Assembly (NCBI GenBank): GCA_030065875.1
Contig: JASJCR010000071.1
Coordinates: forward strand, 1 to 44,808
Origin: Ardenticatenaceae bacterium
Lineage (GTDB): Bacteria > Chloroflexota > Anaerolineae > Promineifilales > Promineifilaceae
Length of the DNA: 44,808 bases
Direction: 5' to 3'
Shown one piece after another: positions 38,095-44,808 of the stretch. The notes beneath the pieces were generated by a model. That model was not told where the DNA came from. It searched no databases and worked only from the letters and a program-made list of their open reading frames with translations. Position numbers and translations under genes: made by a program. How positions within the stretch are numbered: the first letter of the stretch is position 1; every line of letters begins with the position of its first letter.

Positions 38095-39474
38095 ATGACA
38101 GAAGAAGAAGAACGCGCCAAAATTGAGCAAGGGGTCGCGGGATGCTTGGCCAATTGGTCAAGTGACCTGGCCCTGGAAGAGGCGCTTGGATTTTTGCGAC
38201 TAAACCGTTTGGGGACGACACAGGTGAATGGTGTTCGCACGTTGCTGGAGCGGATCATAGGGGAGCTCGAACGTCAAGATCCCGAGGTTGTTCGAGCGAT
38301 CAAATTACGGTTCTGGCAAGGGAAGGTTTTGCAGGCGGTGGCCCGAGAGTTAAATGTGAGTATTGCCACCGCCAAGCGCAAATGTGATCACGGGATATCT
38401 CAAATAACCGACATGATTTGTGTTGAGGAGAAGCGTGCTCGTCAGGAGCTGGTTGAAAAAAACCTGGTCGATTTACCTCCGCAAACGCATGCTGACTTAT
38501 TTGGCCAAAATGAAACCCTTGATCGGCTGGAAGCGGAACTGTTGACGGATTCGCCCCCCTGGATTGTGGCTCTAATCGGTTTGGGGGGGATCGGCAAGAC
38601 GGCCGTGGCCAATGAGGGGGTCCGGCGAATTTTGTCGACTTTTCGATTTGAGCGGGTGATTTGGATTCGCAACGATCATCCCCTTAATGCCGCTCACTGG
38701 CCGGCTTCGGCCATGGTTGAGCGGCTGGCGGCACAGCTGGCGAAACATCTGATCGAGCGGCCGGATCAGCTTTCGATCAATCAGCAAAATCGTTTTGTCT
38801 GGCAGACATTAAAGGCCCAGCCCCATTTGATCGTCATTGACAATTTGGAAAGTGAATCAGAGACGCTGCTGCTAATGGATTTGCTCAACGGATTAGCCAA
38901 TCCCAGCAAATTTTTGCTGACGACCCGCAGCTATCAGGCCAATCAGGCGGGCGTGTTTCATCTAAACGTGGGAGAACTTTCACCACCGGCCGTCAAGGAT
39001 TTGTTTTTTGAGCAGCTAAAAATCCTGGGATCGCAAAGCAAGTCGGCCGCCGCAGCGAAAGATCGAGATGACGCGGTTGAGACGATTTATGAAACGGTTG
39101 GTGGACACCCATTAGCGATCAAGCTTATCTCCCGCGTGCTAGATGTACTGCCACTGTCGGTTATCCTGGAAGATTTCAGGCAAGGACACCATCTTTCAAG
39201 TGTGGATGTGTATCAACCGATTTATAAACGCATTTGGAGTATTTTGTCACCAGAAGCCCAGCACATTTTGCGAAAAATCGGCGAGATTGGTGATCATGAC
39301 GTGCGGGTGGAGGAAATGCTGTCCGTCTTTGATTTGCCGGAGGAGCGCGTGTGGGAAGCCATCACGGAGTTAACGCGCCGCTCCTTAATTGAGGTTCGCG
39401 GTTCACTGCAGGAAAAGCGATATGGGGTTCACCCTTTAACGCAGCGTTTTCTGGGTACGGGGTTGAGTGATTGA
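38095..39474 (+). CDS. HTH-STAND ATPase (NB-ARC) without C-terminal repeats
   Basis: A 459-residue signal-transduction ATPase. Residues about 60-110 (DPEVVRAIKLRFWQGKVLQA...ELNVSIATAKRKCDHG) form a sigma-70 region 4-like HTH resembling the N-terminal HTH of VMAP-type STAND proteins. The NB-ARC core has P-loop GLGGIGKT (162-169), Walker B HLIVIDN (D249), sensor FLLTTRS and the GGHPLAIKL helix, then a winged-helix region (SPEAQHILRKIGEIGD...WEAITELTRRSLIEV). It stops there, without the TPR, WD40 or LRR sensor repeats and without a fused effector, so it is either a minimal regulator or part of a multi-protein system. ATG at 38095 has aggga (38081-38085). The nitrilase starts 43 bp downstream. 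Base composition is like its neighbours. Confidence 0.88.
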   Translation: MTEEEERAKIEQGVAGCLANWSSDLALEEALGFLRLNRLGTTQVNGVRTLLERIIGELERQDPEVVRAIKLRFWQGKVLQAVARELNVSIATAKRKCDHGISQITDMICVEEKRARQELVEKNLVDLPPQTHADLFGQNETLDRLEAELLTDSPPWIVALIGLGGIGKTAVANEGVRRILSTFRFERVIWIRNDHPLNAAHWPASAMVERLAAQLAKHLIERPDQLSINQQNRFVWQTLKAQPHLIVIDNLESESETLLLMDLLNGLANPSKFLLTTRSYQANQAGVFHLNVGELSPPAVKDLFFEQLKILGSQSKSAAAAKDRDDAVETIYETVGGHPLAIKLISRVLDVLPLSVILEDFRQGHHLSSVDVYQPIYKRIWSILSPEAQHILRKIGEIGDHDVRVEEMLSVFDLPEERVWEAITELTRRSLIEVRGSLQEKRYGVHPLTQRFLGTGLSD

Positions 39475-39517
39475 GTGCGGGAAAGGTATTGCTTGACATA
39501 AAAAGGCGGTGTTTTTA

Positions 39518-40426
39518 ATGGGTGGTGATCAATTTGCAACCGTTCGCGCGGCCGTTGTTCAGGCGGCCCCAATTTTATTTGACCGGGAAGCAACGGTGGA
39601 CAAAGTGGCTCGCTTAACGGCCGAGGCGGCCGCAAAGGGAGCGCAGCTGGTGTTGTTTCCAGAGGCGTTTATCCCCGCTTACCCACGCGGATTGTCATTT
39701 GGCACGGTAGTCGGCAGCCGCACGCCGACCGGCCGGTTGACGTGGGAGCGATATTTTGCCAACAGCGTGGAGGTCCCCAGCCAAACAACGGCCTCCCTTG
39801 GCGAAATTGCCCGAAACCATCAGGTGTTTCTGGTTGTGGGCATTACCGAACGGGCGGGGGGCACCCTTTATTGCAGCCTGCTTTATTTTGATCCGGCCGG
39901 ACACCTGGTTCAGCACCATCGCAAGCTCAAACCGACCGGGACGGAGCGATTAATTTGGGGGGAAGGGCGCGGGAATGATTTGCAGCTGGTAGAGACCCCG
40001 TTTGGAAAAATGGGCGGGTTAATTTGCTGGGAAAATTATATGCCTCTGGCCCGTCTGGCCCTTTACAGACAAGGGATTGATTTGTATTTAGCTCCCACAG
40101 CAGATTCCCGAGATTCGTGGCTGGCCACGATGCAGCATATCGCCTGCGAAGGGCGCTGTTTTGTTTTGGGGTGCAATCAATTTGTGACCAAAGAGATGTA
40201 TCCGGCCGATTTGCCCGGTATTGAGGATCTGGCTTCTCAACCGGAAATCATGTGCCGCGGGGGAAGCGTCATTGTATCCCCCCTGGGAGAGATTCTGGCC
40301 GGGCCTCTGTTTGATGAAGAGGGCATATTGATTGCCGACCTCGATTTGGCCGATGTCGCCCGCAGCAAGCTGGATTTTGACGTGGTGGGCCATTATAGTC
40401 GACCCGACGTGTTCAATGGTCAATAG
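39518..40426 (+). CDS. Nitrilase (carbon-nitrogen hydrolase superfamily)
   Basis: A 302-residue nitrilase-branch enzyme. The catalytic triad is E49 (LVLFPEAFIPAYPRGL), K136 (QHHRKLKPTGTERLIWG) and C170 (GGLICWENYMPLAR); these extended motifs are those of true nitrilases, which turn nitriles into carboxylic acids and ammonia, rather than of amidases or ureidopropionases. It ends with SRPDVF, the usual C-terminus. ATG at 39518 has aaggcgg (39503-39509); GTG 39509 would overlap it. The gene follows the STAND gene by 43 bp on the same strand and may be co-transcribed. The stop codon lies within a caatggtcaatagttaatgg repeat. Confidence 0.93.
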   Translation: MGGDQFATVRAAVVQAAPILFDREATVDKVARLTAEAAAKGAQLVLFPEAFIPAYPRGLSFGTVVGSRTPTGRLTWERYFANSVEVPSQTTASLGEIARNHQVFLVVGITERAGGTLYCSLLYFDPAGHLVQHHRKLKPTGTERLIWGEGRGNDLQLVETPFGKMGGLICWENYMPLARLALYRQGIDLYLAPTADSRDSWLATMQHIACEGRCFVLGCNQFVTKEMYPADLPGIEDLASQPEIMCRGGSVIVSPLGEILAGPLFDEEGILIADLDLADVARSKLDFDVVGHYSRPDVFNGQ

Positions 40427-40512
40427 TTAATGGTCAATTGCCAATTGTCAATTTTGTTTTGATATGTGTCGAGGTTAGTCAATTGATCATTGAGAATTGA
40501 CAATTAACAATT
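40418..40512. repeat. gtcaatt repeats between nitrilase and globin
   Basis: Heptamer-like gtcaatt, gtcaattgcc and gacaattaac units start inside the last codons of the nitrilase and run to the globin stop codon (complement of 40515-40517). Both convergent genes end in the repeat. Confidence 0.88.
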
Positions 40513-40514
40513 GA

Positions 40515-40955
40515 TTATTCCTTCGTGTTAACCATCCACGTCGAAAACGCATACAGGAAGTTGCGGAAACCGGCGATGTGCTGAGGGGGAAAGCGGTAAT
40601 TTTCCGGGGCATCGGCCAGGATCTGGTCAAAGCAGTCGAGCCACACCGTGCGAGCGCTATCATCAATTGGAAACGGCATGTGCCGGCCGCGCAGCATAGG
40701 GGAGCCGTACTGCATGTGATAGAGAGGCGGGCCGCCCAGCAAGCCCACAAAAAAGGCTCCGGACTTATGGGCCGCCTCATCCAGCAGCGCTTCCGTTCGC
40801 GGAAACATCGACTTGATGGCGGATTGGCTCAACAGCTGGTAAAAATCAGCCAGCATGCGAAAGATGTTTTCTTCACCCATCGCCGCATATATTTCCGGGC
40901 TCGGCCGTTCAACCTGAGGGGGGCCACCGGGGGGAACGTAAATTTGACGTGACAT
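40515..40955 (-). CDS. Group II truncated hemoglobin
   Basis: A 146-residue globin of truncated group II (TrHbO) type. The proximal haem histidine is H92 in LRGRHMPFPID, and the preceding FFVGLLGGPPLYHMQYGSPM block and following ARTVWLDCFDQIL are characteristic of the group. An N-terminal extension of about 20 residues (SRQIYVPPGGPPQVERPSPE) precedes the globin fold. Such proteins bind O2, NO or peroxide and are linked to redox or NO stress rather than storage. The ATG complement is at 40953-40955, with no strong Shine-Dalgarno but a nearby family F repeat. The next upstream gene is dcd. Confidence 0.9.
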   Translation of the reverse strand: MSRQIYVPPGGPPQVERPSPEIYAAMGEENIFRMLADFYQLLSQSAIKSMFPRTEALLDEAAHKSGAFFVGLLGGPPLYHMQYGSPMLRGRHMPFPIDDSARTVWLDCFDQILADAPENYRFPPQHIAGFRNFLYAFSTWMVNTKE

Positions 40956-41006
40956 AGAAAGTAAGAAGTCCTGAGTTAGAAGTCCTGAGTCCTGAGTTAG
41001 AAGTCT

Positions 41007-41561
41007 CTAAATTCTTGGCAGTACAATTCCTTTCTGCTTTTGATATTTACCTTTGCGGTCGGCATAAGTAATATCACACGGTTCATCCCCTTCAAAGAAA
41101 AGGACCTGAGCCACCCCTTCATACGCGTAAACTTTGGCTGGGAGAGGGGTTGTGTTGGAAATTTCGAGGGTCACATACCCTTCCCATTCCGGTTCAAACG
41201 GGGTGACGTTGACGATAAGGCCACAGCGAGCGTATGTCGATTTCCCGATGCACATGGTGATCACGTTGCGCGGGATGCGAAAATATTCAACCGTCTGGGC
41301 CAGCACAAACGAATTGGGAGGAATAATGCACACATCTCCCTTAAAATCGACAAACGATTCGGGGACAAAATGTTTGGGGTCGACCACGGCCGAGCGCACG
41401 TTGGTAAAAATTTTAAACTCATCGGTACAGCGCACGTCGTATCCGTACGAGGACAAGCCGTATGAAATGACGTTTTCGCGAACCTGATTTTCCACAAATG
41501 GCTCGATCATATTTTGTTCAAGCGCCATTTTACGAATCCAATTGTCTGCTTTGAGTCCCAT
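41007..41561 (-). CDS. dcd: dCTP deaminase
   Basis: A 184-residue dCTP deaminase, converting dCTP to dUTP on the route to dTMP. Characteristic segments are SSYGYDVRCTDEFKIF, the P-loop-like CIGKSTYARCGLIVNVTPFE and E133 in GYVTLEISNTT, equivalent to the catalytic Glu138 of E. coli. The Gln in GVAQVLFFEG is the family QxxF motif. ATG complement 41559-41561 has a perfect ggagg seven bases upstream on the minus strand. The stop codon (complement of 41007-41009) is the first triplet of a TAGAGACTTC repeat. Confidence 0.95.
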   Translation of the reverse strand: MGLKADNWIRKMALEQNMIEPFVENQVRENVISYGLSSYGYDVRCTDEFKIFTNVRSAVVDPKHFVPESFVDFKGDVCIIPPNSFVLAQTVEYFRIPRNVITMCIGKSTYARCGLIVNVTPFEPEWEGYVTLEISNTTPLPAKVYAYEGVAQVLFFEGDEPCDITYADRKGKYQKQKGIVLPRI

Positions 41562-41598
41562 TAAACCTCCAAATAGTGATGGTGCATCGCGCTGCGTT

Positions 41599-41705
41599 TT
41601 TTAAGTGGTTTGCAAAAAATGTTATAAGAAAAATCGTCCGCAGATTACGCAGATTTTGGCAGATTACAGAGATAAATCTGTGAAAATCCGTGTTAATCCG
41701 TGGCT
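41599..41705. repeat. Chimeric inverted-repeat element (family C, copy 3)
   Basis: The left flank (ttttttaagt...gttataagaa) matches that of the 15582 copy; then gtccgcagattacgcagat (41636-41654) matches the left arm of the 8801 copy, while aaatccgtgttaatccgtgg (41684-41703) matches the right arm of the 15582 copy. The arms no longer pair with each other well. It occupies the 287-bp gap upstream of dcd. Confidence 0.8.
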
Positions 41706-41719
41706 AAAATTAGCGTTGG

Positions 41720-41759
41720 CATTCCCGCTGTCCCTGCGAACACGAAGGCGGGGATGACG
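41720..41759. repeat. Short family B-like element
   Basis: cattcccgctgtccctgcga to gcggggatgac repeats the outer hairpin arms of the 89-bp family B element without its interior. Adjacent to the family C chimera. Confidence 0.65.
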
Positions 41760-41848
41760 GGCCTGTTTTGAAAAACGGTTTATAACCGTGTTTATTTGTA
41801 AATTTTCAATCATTCGGCTGCGCCAAAAGCTCGCAGCTCAGGTTACAT

Positions 41849-43207
41849 TCAGGCGGAAGGATACCAATATTCTCTTGAGTGACCAACAAGATATAGTGAA
41901 CCTGAAATAATTAAGCAATCCTCCCTGTTCATAGTTGACATAATACAGTCTATGGCGTGATGGGGGCTTTCATCGACTGAAATGTTTTTGTGGGGCATGA
42001 CCGCCCGCAGCTGGTTGGCGATTTGTTCCGGATCGCGGGCCGGTTTTCCGGGAACATCCGGCCGGGTAACAACCACCCGATCACAAATTTCGGCCAGTGG
42101 CCGCAGCGTTGACAGTACTTCCTTGTTGGCGATCCCGCCCACCAGGGCGATTTTGTTCCGTTGGGGATGAAGCAGCTGCAGGCTGTCAACCAGAGCGGCC
42201 ATTTTGTGGGGATTGTGCGCCCCATCGAGAATGACCAGCGGCTGCTCACTGACCTGTTCCAGGCGGCCGGGACAAGTCAAAGCAGCCAGGGAAGGGGCAA
42301 CGTTTGATTCTCCATGGGTCAACACATCAACCGCGGTGAGGGCCAGGGCCGCATTCAGCTGCTGGAAGCGGCCGGCCGGCCCAACGGGCACGTTTTTGTA
42401 GGTTTGATAGGGGGCGTTCACCGTTACGGCTCCGGATGAGTCGGCCGAATATGAAAAATCGCGGTTTAAAATATAGAGCGGGGCCTGCTGCTCATCTGCT
42501 TCACGCTGGACGATGGCCAGCAAATCGGGTTGGGTGACGCCGGTGACGGCCGGTTTTTGGGGGCGGATAATGCCTGCTTTGTGCCAGGCGATATCGCTTA
42601 ATTCTGGTCCCAGCGATTTAACATGATCGCGAGCAACGTTGGTGATGATCGCGATTTCAGCCGGCGACGCGGTTGTTGGGTCAAAGCGGCCGCCCATGCC
42701 GGTTTCGATGATGGCCCAATCCGGGGCGGTGCGGGCCAGCCATAGAAAGGTTAAAATCACCCATGCCTCGCCGTATTTTAGCGGCTGATCCCGGCCGATT
42801 GATTGATCCCAATCTCCAACCAACCCGCGCAGTTCATCCACCATATCTGCAAAGAAACTTTGGCTGATCATTTTGTCATTGGTGATCATCTTTTCGCGTG
42901 GCGTTTGCAGATAGGGGGTCGTGTGGTGGCTGACCGTCAGTCCTCGCTGCTGCAGGAGATGGGCGATCATCATGGTGACCGATCCTTTGCCGCTGGTACC
43001 GGTTACGTGGACGGTCTTGACCTGCTTTTCCGGATGACTGGCAAAGGCGAGGAATGCTTTGGTATGGGCCAGCTGAGCCGCCATTTCTTGCCGCCGCGTT
43101 TCGATGGTTTTTTGGCGTAAAAATCTTTTTCCCTGGGGATCGGTTACCAGAGACCAAAGCCAGGCTAGGGCTTCCCGATAGCGATCGGCCGCGTTTGAAG
43201 TTGACAT
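41849..43207 (-). CDS. FolC-like Mur-ligase family protein, divergent paralog
   Basis: A 452-residue Mur-ligase superfamily protein of the folylpolyglutamate/dihydrofolate synthase type, which adds glutamate to a folate or pteroate acid using ATP. The P-loop is VTGTSGKGSVTMM, followed by WAIIETGMGGRFDPTTA, WHKAGIIRPQ, ILDGAHNPHKM and SGSLYLVGH. Several usually conserved positions differ from the tandem paralog at 43216: TTPYLQTPREKM where FolC has SPHL...ER, GMGGRFDPT for GLGGRxDPTN, and WHKAG for QDKAG. It may have altered substrate or serve only one of the two folate ligase steps. ATG complement 43205-43207 is 8 bp after the upstream gene's stop, so they are co-transcribed. Confidence 0.85.
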   Translation of the reverse strand: MSTSNAADRYREALAWLWSLVTDPQGKRFLRQKTIETRRQEMAAQLAHTKAFLAFASHPEKQVKTVHVTGTSGKGSVTMMIAHLLQQRGLTVSHHTTPYLQTPREKMITNDKMISQSFFADMVDELRGLVGDWDQSIGRDQPLKYGEAWVILTFLWLARTAPDWAIIETGMGGRFDPTTASPAEIAIITNVARDHVKSLGPELSDIAWHKAGIIRPQKPAVTGVTQPDLLAIVQREADEQQAPLYILNRDFSYSADSSGAVTVNAPYQTYKNVPVGPAGRFQQLNAALALTAVDVLTHGESNVAPSLAALTCPGRLEQVSEQPLVILDGAHNPHKMAALVDSLQLLHPQRNKIALVGGIANKEVLSTLRPLAEICDRVVVTRPDVPGKPARDPEQIANQLRAVMPHKNISVDESPHHAIDCIMSTMNREDCLIISGSLYLVGHSREYWYPSA

Positions 43208-43215
43208 AACTCTTC

Positions 43216-44619
43216 TTATTTTGGAGGTGTGGTGGGTGTGGGTTGTTTCGCCGGATATTCCAGCTCGATCAGCAGCTCATCGCGAGGAAACCATCTCTCG
43301 CGCACGTCGCCAACCAGATAAAGGGAACCGGTAACCAAGACAATATCGTCAGATCTAGCCTTTGATAGGGCAAAATCAAGCGCCTCAAGCGGCTCTTCAA
43401 CGATGTAGAGCGGCAAATCCGGCCGGGCATCCACTACCAGTTGACCAAGCTGCACTGGTTCAAAAGCGGTCCACAACCCCTTGGGTTGAAAGGTGGTCAA
43501 GATAATTTGATCGCTCAACTGAGCCAGCGGAGGCACAATTTCTGCCGCATCTTTTCCCTTTTTGACGCCCAATACGGTGATCACCTGGCGGCCGGTTCGC
43601 AGCTGGTTGATAATGCTGGCCGAGGCGCGAATTTTATCGGGGTTGTGGGCCCCGTCGATGATGACCAGCGGATTTTGCTGCATTATTTCCACGCGGCCGG
43701 GAAGCGCAGCGTTTGCCAATCCATCGCGAATCGCGTTTTCAGGAATTTCTACTCCTTCCAGCTGTCGGACCGCCGCGATGGCCAGAGCGGCGTTATGAGC
43801 CTGGAATTCTCCCTGAAGGGCAATTTCAACATTTTTGAAGGCGCGGCCGGGAAAGAAGAAGTCGGCATGAGCGTGGTCGTGGATCTGAACTCGGAAATCC
43901 CGGCCGAGCTGCCAGAGGCGAGCGCTTTTTTGCTGACAGCGCTGGGTGATGATTTTTTGCACTGCAGGCTGCCAACAGCCGGAAATAACTTTTTGTCCGG
44001 TTTTGATGATGCCCGCCTTATCCTGGATGATTTTTTCAATCGTATCCCCCAATATTTCCGTATGATCGAGGCCCACGGCGGTCAATATCGCCACCTCGGC
44101 CGGTATCACGTTAGTAGGGTCGATTCGTCCTCCTAAACCCACTTCTATTACCCCAAAGTCGACACCTGCCTCGGCAAAAATCAAAAAAGAAAGGGCTACC
44201 TGCACTTCAAAGTAGCTTGGGGAACCAAATCGATTGGATTGCTGAACCTCCTCAACCGCCTTTTTGACCGTTTGCCAGGCTGCATACAGAGCGGTTGTGG
44301 AAATCAGGCGGCCATTGACCTGATGACGCTCGTTGACAATTTGCAAATGGGGAGATGTGTGAACCCCCACCTGAAAACCGGCCGCCTGCAAAATAGCGGC
44401 AACCAGGGTTGCGGTTGACCCTTTACCGGAGGTGCCGCCAATATGAACCGCCCGGAATTTCCGTTCGGGATGACCGAGCAGCTGCAAAAGGTGCTGCATA
44501 CGCTCGAGACGCAAACCAATATCGGAGCTAAATTTGAAACCGGCGATTAATTCCGACAGCTCATCTTCGAGGCGAGCATAAAGCTCGGTAATCACATTTT
44601 TGGGAGATTGATTGGTCAT
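43216..44619 (-). CDS. folC: Bifunctional folylpolyglutamate synthase / dihydrofolate synthase
   Basis: A 467-residue FolC. It carries all canonical motifs: IGGTSGKGSTATLVAAIL (P-loop), VHTSPHLQIVNERHQVNG, FGVIEVGLGGRIDPTNVIPA, IIQDKAGIIKTGQ with the probable carbamylated lysine, VIIDGAHNPDKIRA and VTGSLYLVGDVRERWF. It ligates glutamate to dihydropteroate and folates in the cytosol. The C-terminus has a 25-residue extension rich in Pro and Thr (YPAKQPTPTTPPK). ATG complement 44617-44619 is first of a two-gene unit with the divergent paralog at 41849, read right to left. No upstream gene is visible before the window edge. Confidence 0.93.
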   Translation of the reverse strand: MTNQSPKNVITELYARLEDELSELIAGFKFSSDIGLRLERMQHLLQLLGHPERKFRAVHIGGTSGKGSTATLVAAILQAAGFQVGVHTSPHLQIVNERHQVNGRLISTTALYAAWQTVKKAVEEVQQSNRFGSPSYFEVQVALSFLIFAEAGVDFGVIEVGLGGRIDPTNVIPAEVAILTAVGLDHTEILGDTIEKIIQDKAGIIKTGQKVISGCWQPAVQKIITQRCQQKSARLWQLGRDFRVQIHDHAHADFFFPGRAFKNVEIALQGEFQAHNAALAIAAVRQLEGVEIPENAIRDGLANAALPGRVEIMQQNPLVIIDGAHNPDKIRASASIINQLRTGRQVITVLGVKKGKDAAEIVPPLAQLSDQIILTTFQPKGLWTAFEPVQLGQLVVDARPDLPLYIVEEPLEALDFALSKARSDDIVLVTGSLYLVGDVRERWFPRDELLIELEYPAKQPTPTTPPK

Positions 44620-44749
44620 ATTACTTTTATTTAATTGTTAACCCTAGTTGCGACCTTTTGACGCGACCGAATAGTCGCTATGGAAACCGAAACCGGATAG
44701 TTAATTAACGCGATTTTGAGTTTTGACAAATAAATACCGATATCGCTTT
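44620..44749. other. Upstream region of folC
   Basis: AT-rich 130 bp with small dyads (gcgaccg...agtcgct; aaccgaaaccgg). It should contain the folC promoter on the minus strand, but I cannot pick a convincing -35/-10 pair. Confidence 0.4.
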
Positions 44750-44808
44750 GTCATTCCCGCGAAAGCGGGAATCCATTGGATGGTCACCGATGGATCCCCG
44801 CCGTAGTT
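44750..44808 (-). repeat. Family B element, inverted copy cut by the window edge
   Basis: gtcattcccgcgaaagcggg, aatccattgg, and ggatccccgccgtagtt repeat the right part of 13890-13978 on the opposite strand, and the copy continues past the end of the window. Confidence 0.9.

Noticed and set aside
39493..39520. TTGACA just upstream of the nitrilase as a separate promoter
   Set aside because: A -10 at normal spacing would overlap the start codon, so it cannot serve this gene with its ribosome-binding site.
41849..44619. Single folC gene split by a frameshift
   Set aside because: Both frames are full-length and each has its own P-loop and C-terminal motifs, so they are tandem paralogs.

Overview
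The window is a stretch of bacterial chromosome with no rRNA, tRNA, CRISPR array or transposase that I can see. Genes are mid-GC (roughly low-to-mid 50s % by eye). Gene content (Rex, MGH1/GH63-like glycosidase plus debranching enzyme, MoxR/DUF58/transglutaminase cluster, VMAP-like HTH/NB-ARC STAND protein, group II truncated globin, AroM plus hydantoinase) and the repeat-rich intergenic spacers suggest an environmental Chloroflexota (Anaerolineae-like) organism. That placement is inference; no marker gene here proves it.

Layout. 1-2463: a 9-bp tandem array, then an operon-like sulfur module (sulfide:quinone oxidoreductase-like flavoprotein, single-cysteine DsrC/TusE-like carrier, DsrE2-like protein) closed by a rho-independent terminator. 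2778-7193: Lon-like ATPase-protease, AroM and dihydropyrimidinase/hydantoinase, the last two overlapping by 4 bp. 7567-10545: MFS transporter, PLP-dependent decarboxylase and a 55-residue DUF2256 zinc-ribbon protein. 10594-16363: GT4 glycosyltransferase, a LysR regulator divergent from an ABM-domain protein with a T-N11-A operator between them, an ACT-domain protein, a WYL regulator with a small downstream protein, and 3-methyladenine glycosylase I. 16423-18295: two paralogous membrane-anchored proteins of unknown function flanking an oppositely oriented VapBC-type toxin-antitoxin pair with a clear promoter. 18342-25858: exonuclease III, a GH63/MGH1-like glucosidase and a glycogen-debranching-type enzyme, Rex with a near-consensus Rex operator, and an AraC-HTH/MGMT fusion. 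26083-34045: MATE exporter, then MoxR ATPase, FG-GAP-like lipoprotein, DUF58 protein, small membrane protein and a membrane transglutaminase. 34369-37615: DUF402 protein, bacterial dynamin-like GTPase, histidine phosphatase. 38095-40426: a minimal HTH-STAND ATPase followed 43 bp later by a nitrilase. 40515-44619: globin, dCTP deaminase and two tandem, divergent FolC-like ligases.

The most distinctive feature is the non-coding DNA. Most spacers are built from short tandem repeats, many with 7-bp periodicity and different unit sequences, resembling in form the heptanucleotide STRR repeats of cyanobacteria. They often begin exactly at stop codons or run up to start codons, sometimes leaving no Shine-Dalgarno and in two cases apparently supplying one. 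Superimposed are at least four dispersed families: a roughly 220-bp MITE-like inverted-repeat element (three copies), an 89-bp gtcat-ended element (copies at 13890 and, inverted, at the right window edge), inverted repeats built from acggattaacacgg and tccgcagattacgc arms (one copy chimeric), and clusters of GC hairpins separated by gagcta. Coding DNA is strongly enriched in the palindrome CGGCCG (17 counted by hand in 5137-7193), reminiscent of cyanobacterial HIP1.

Functionally the genes look like ordinary chromosomal housekeeping and accessory metabolism. The best candidates for something undescribed are the repeat architecture, the paralog-TA-paralog locus at 16.4-18.3 kb, the DsrC variant beside a two-cysteine SQR-like protein, and the HTH-STAND/nitrilase pair.
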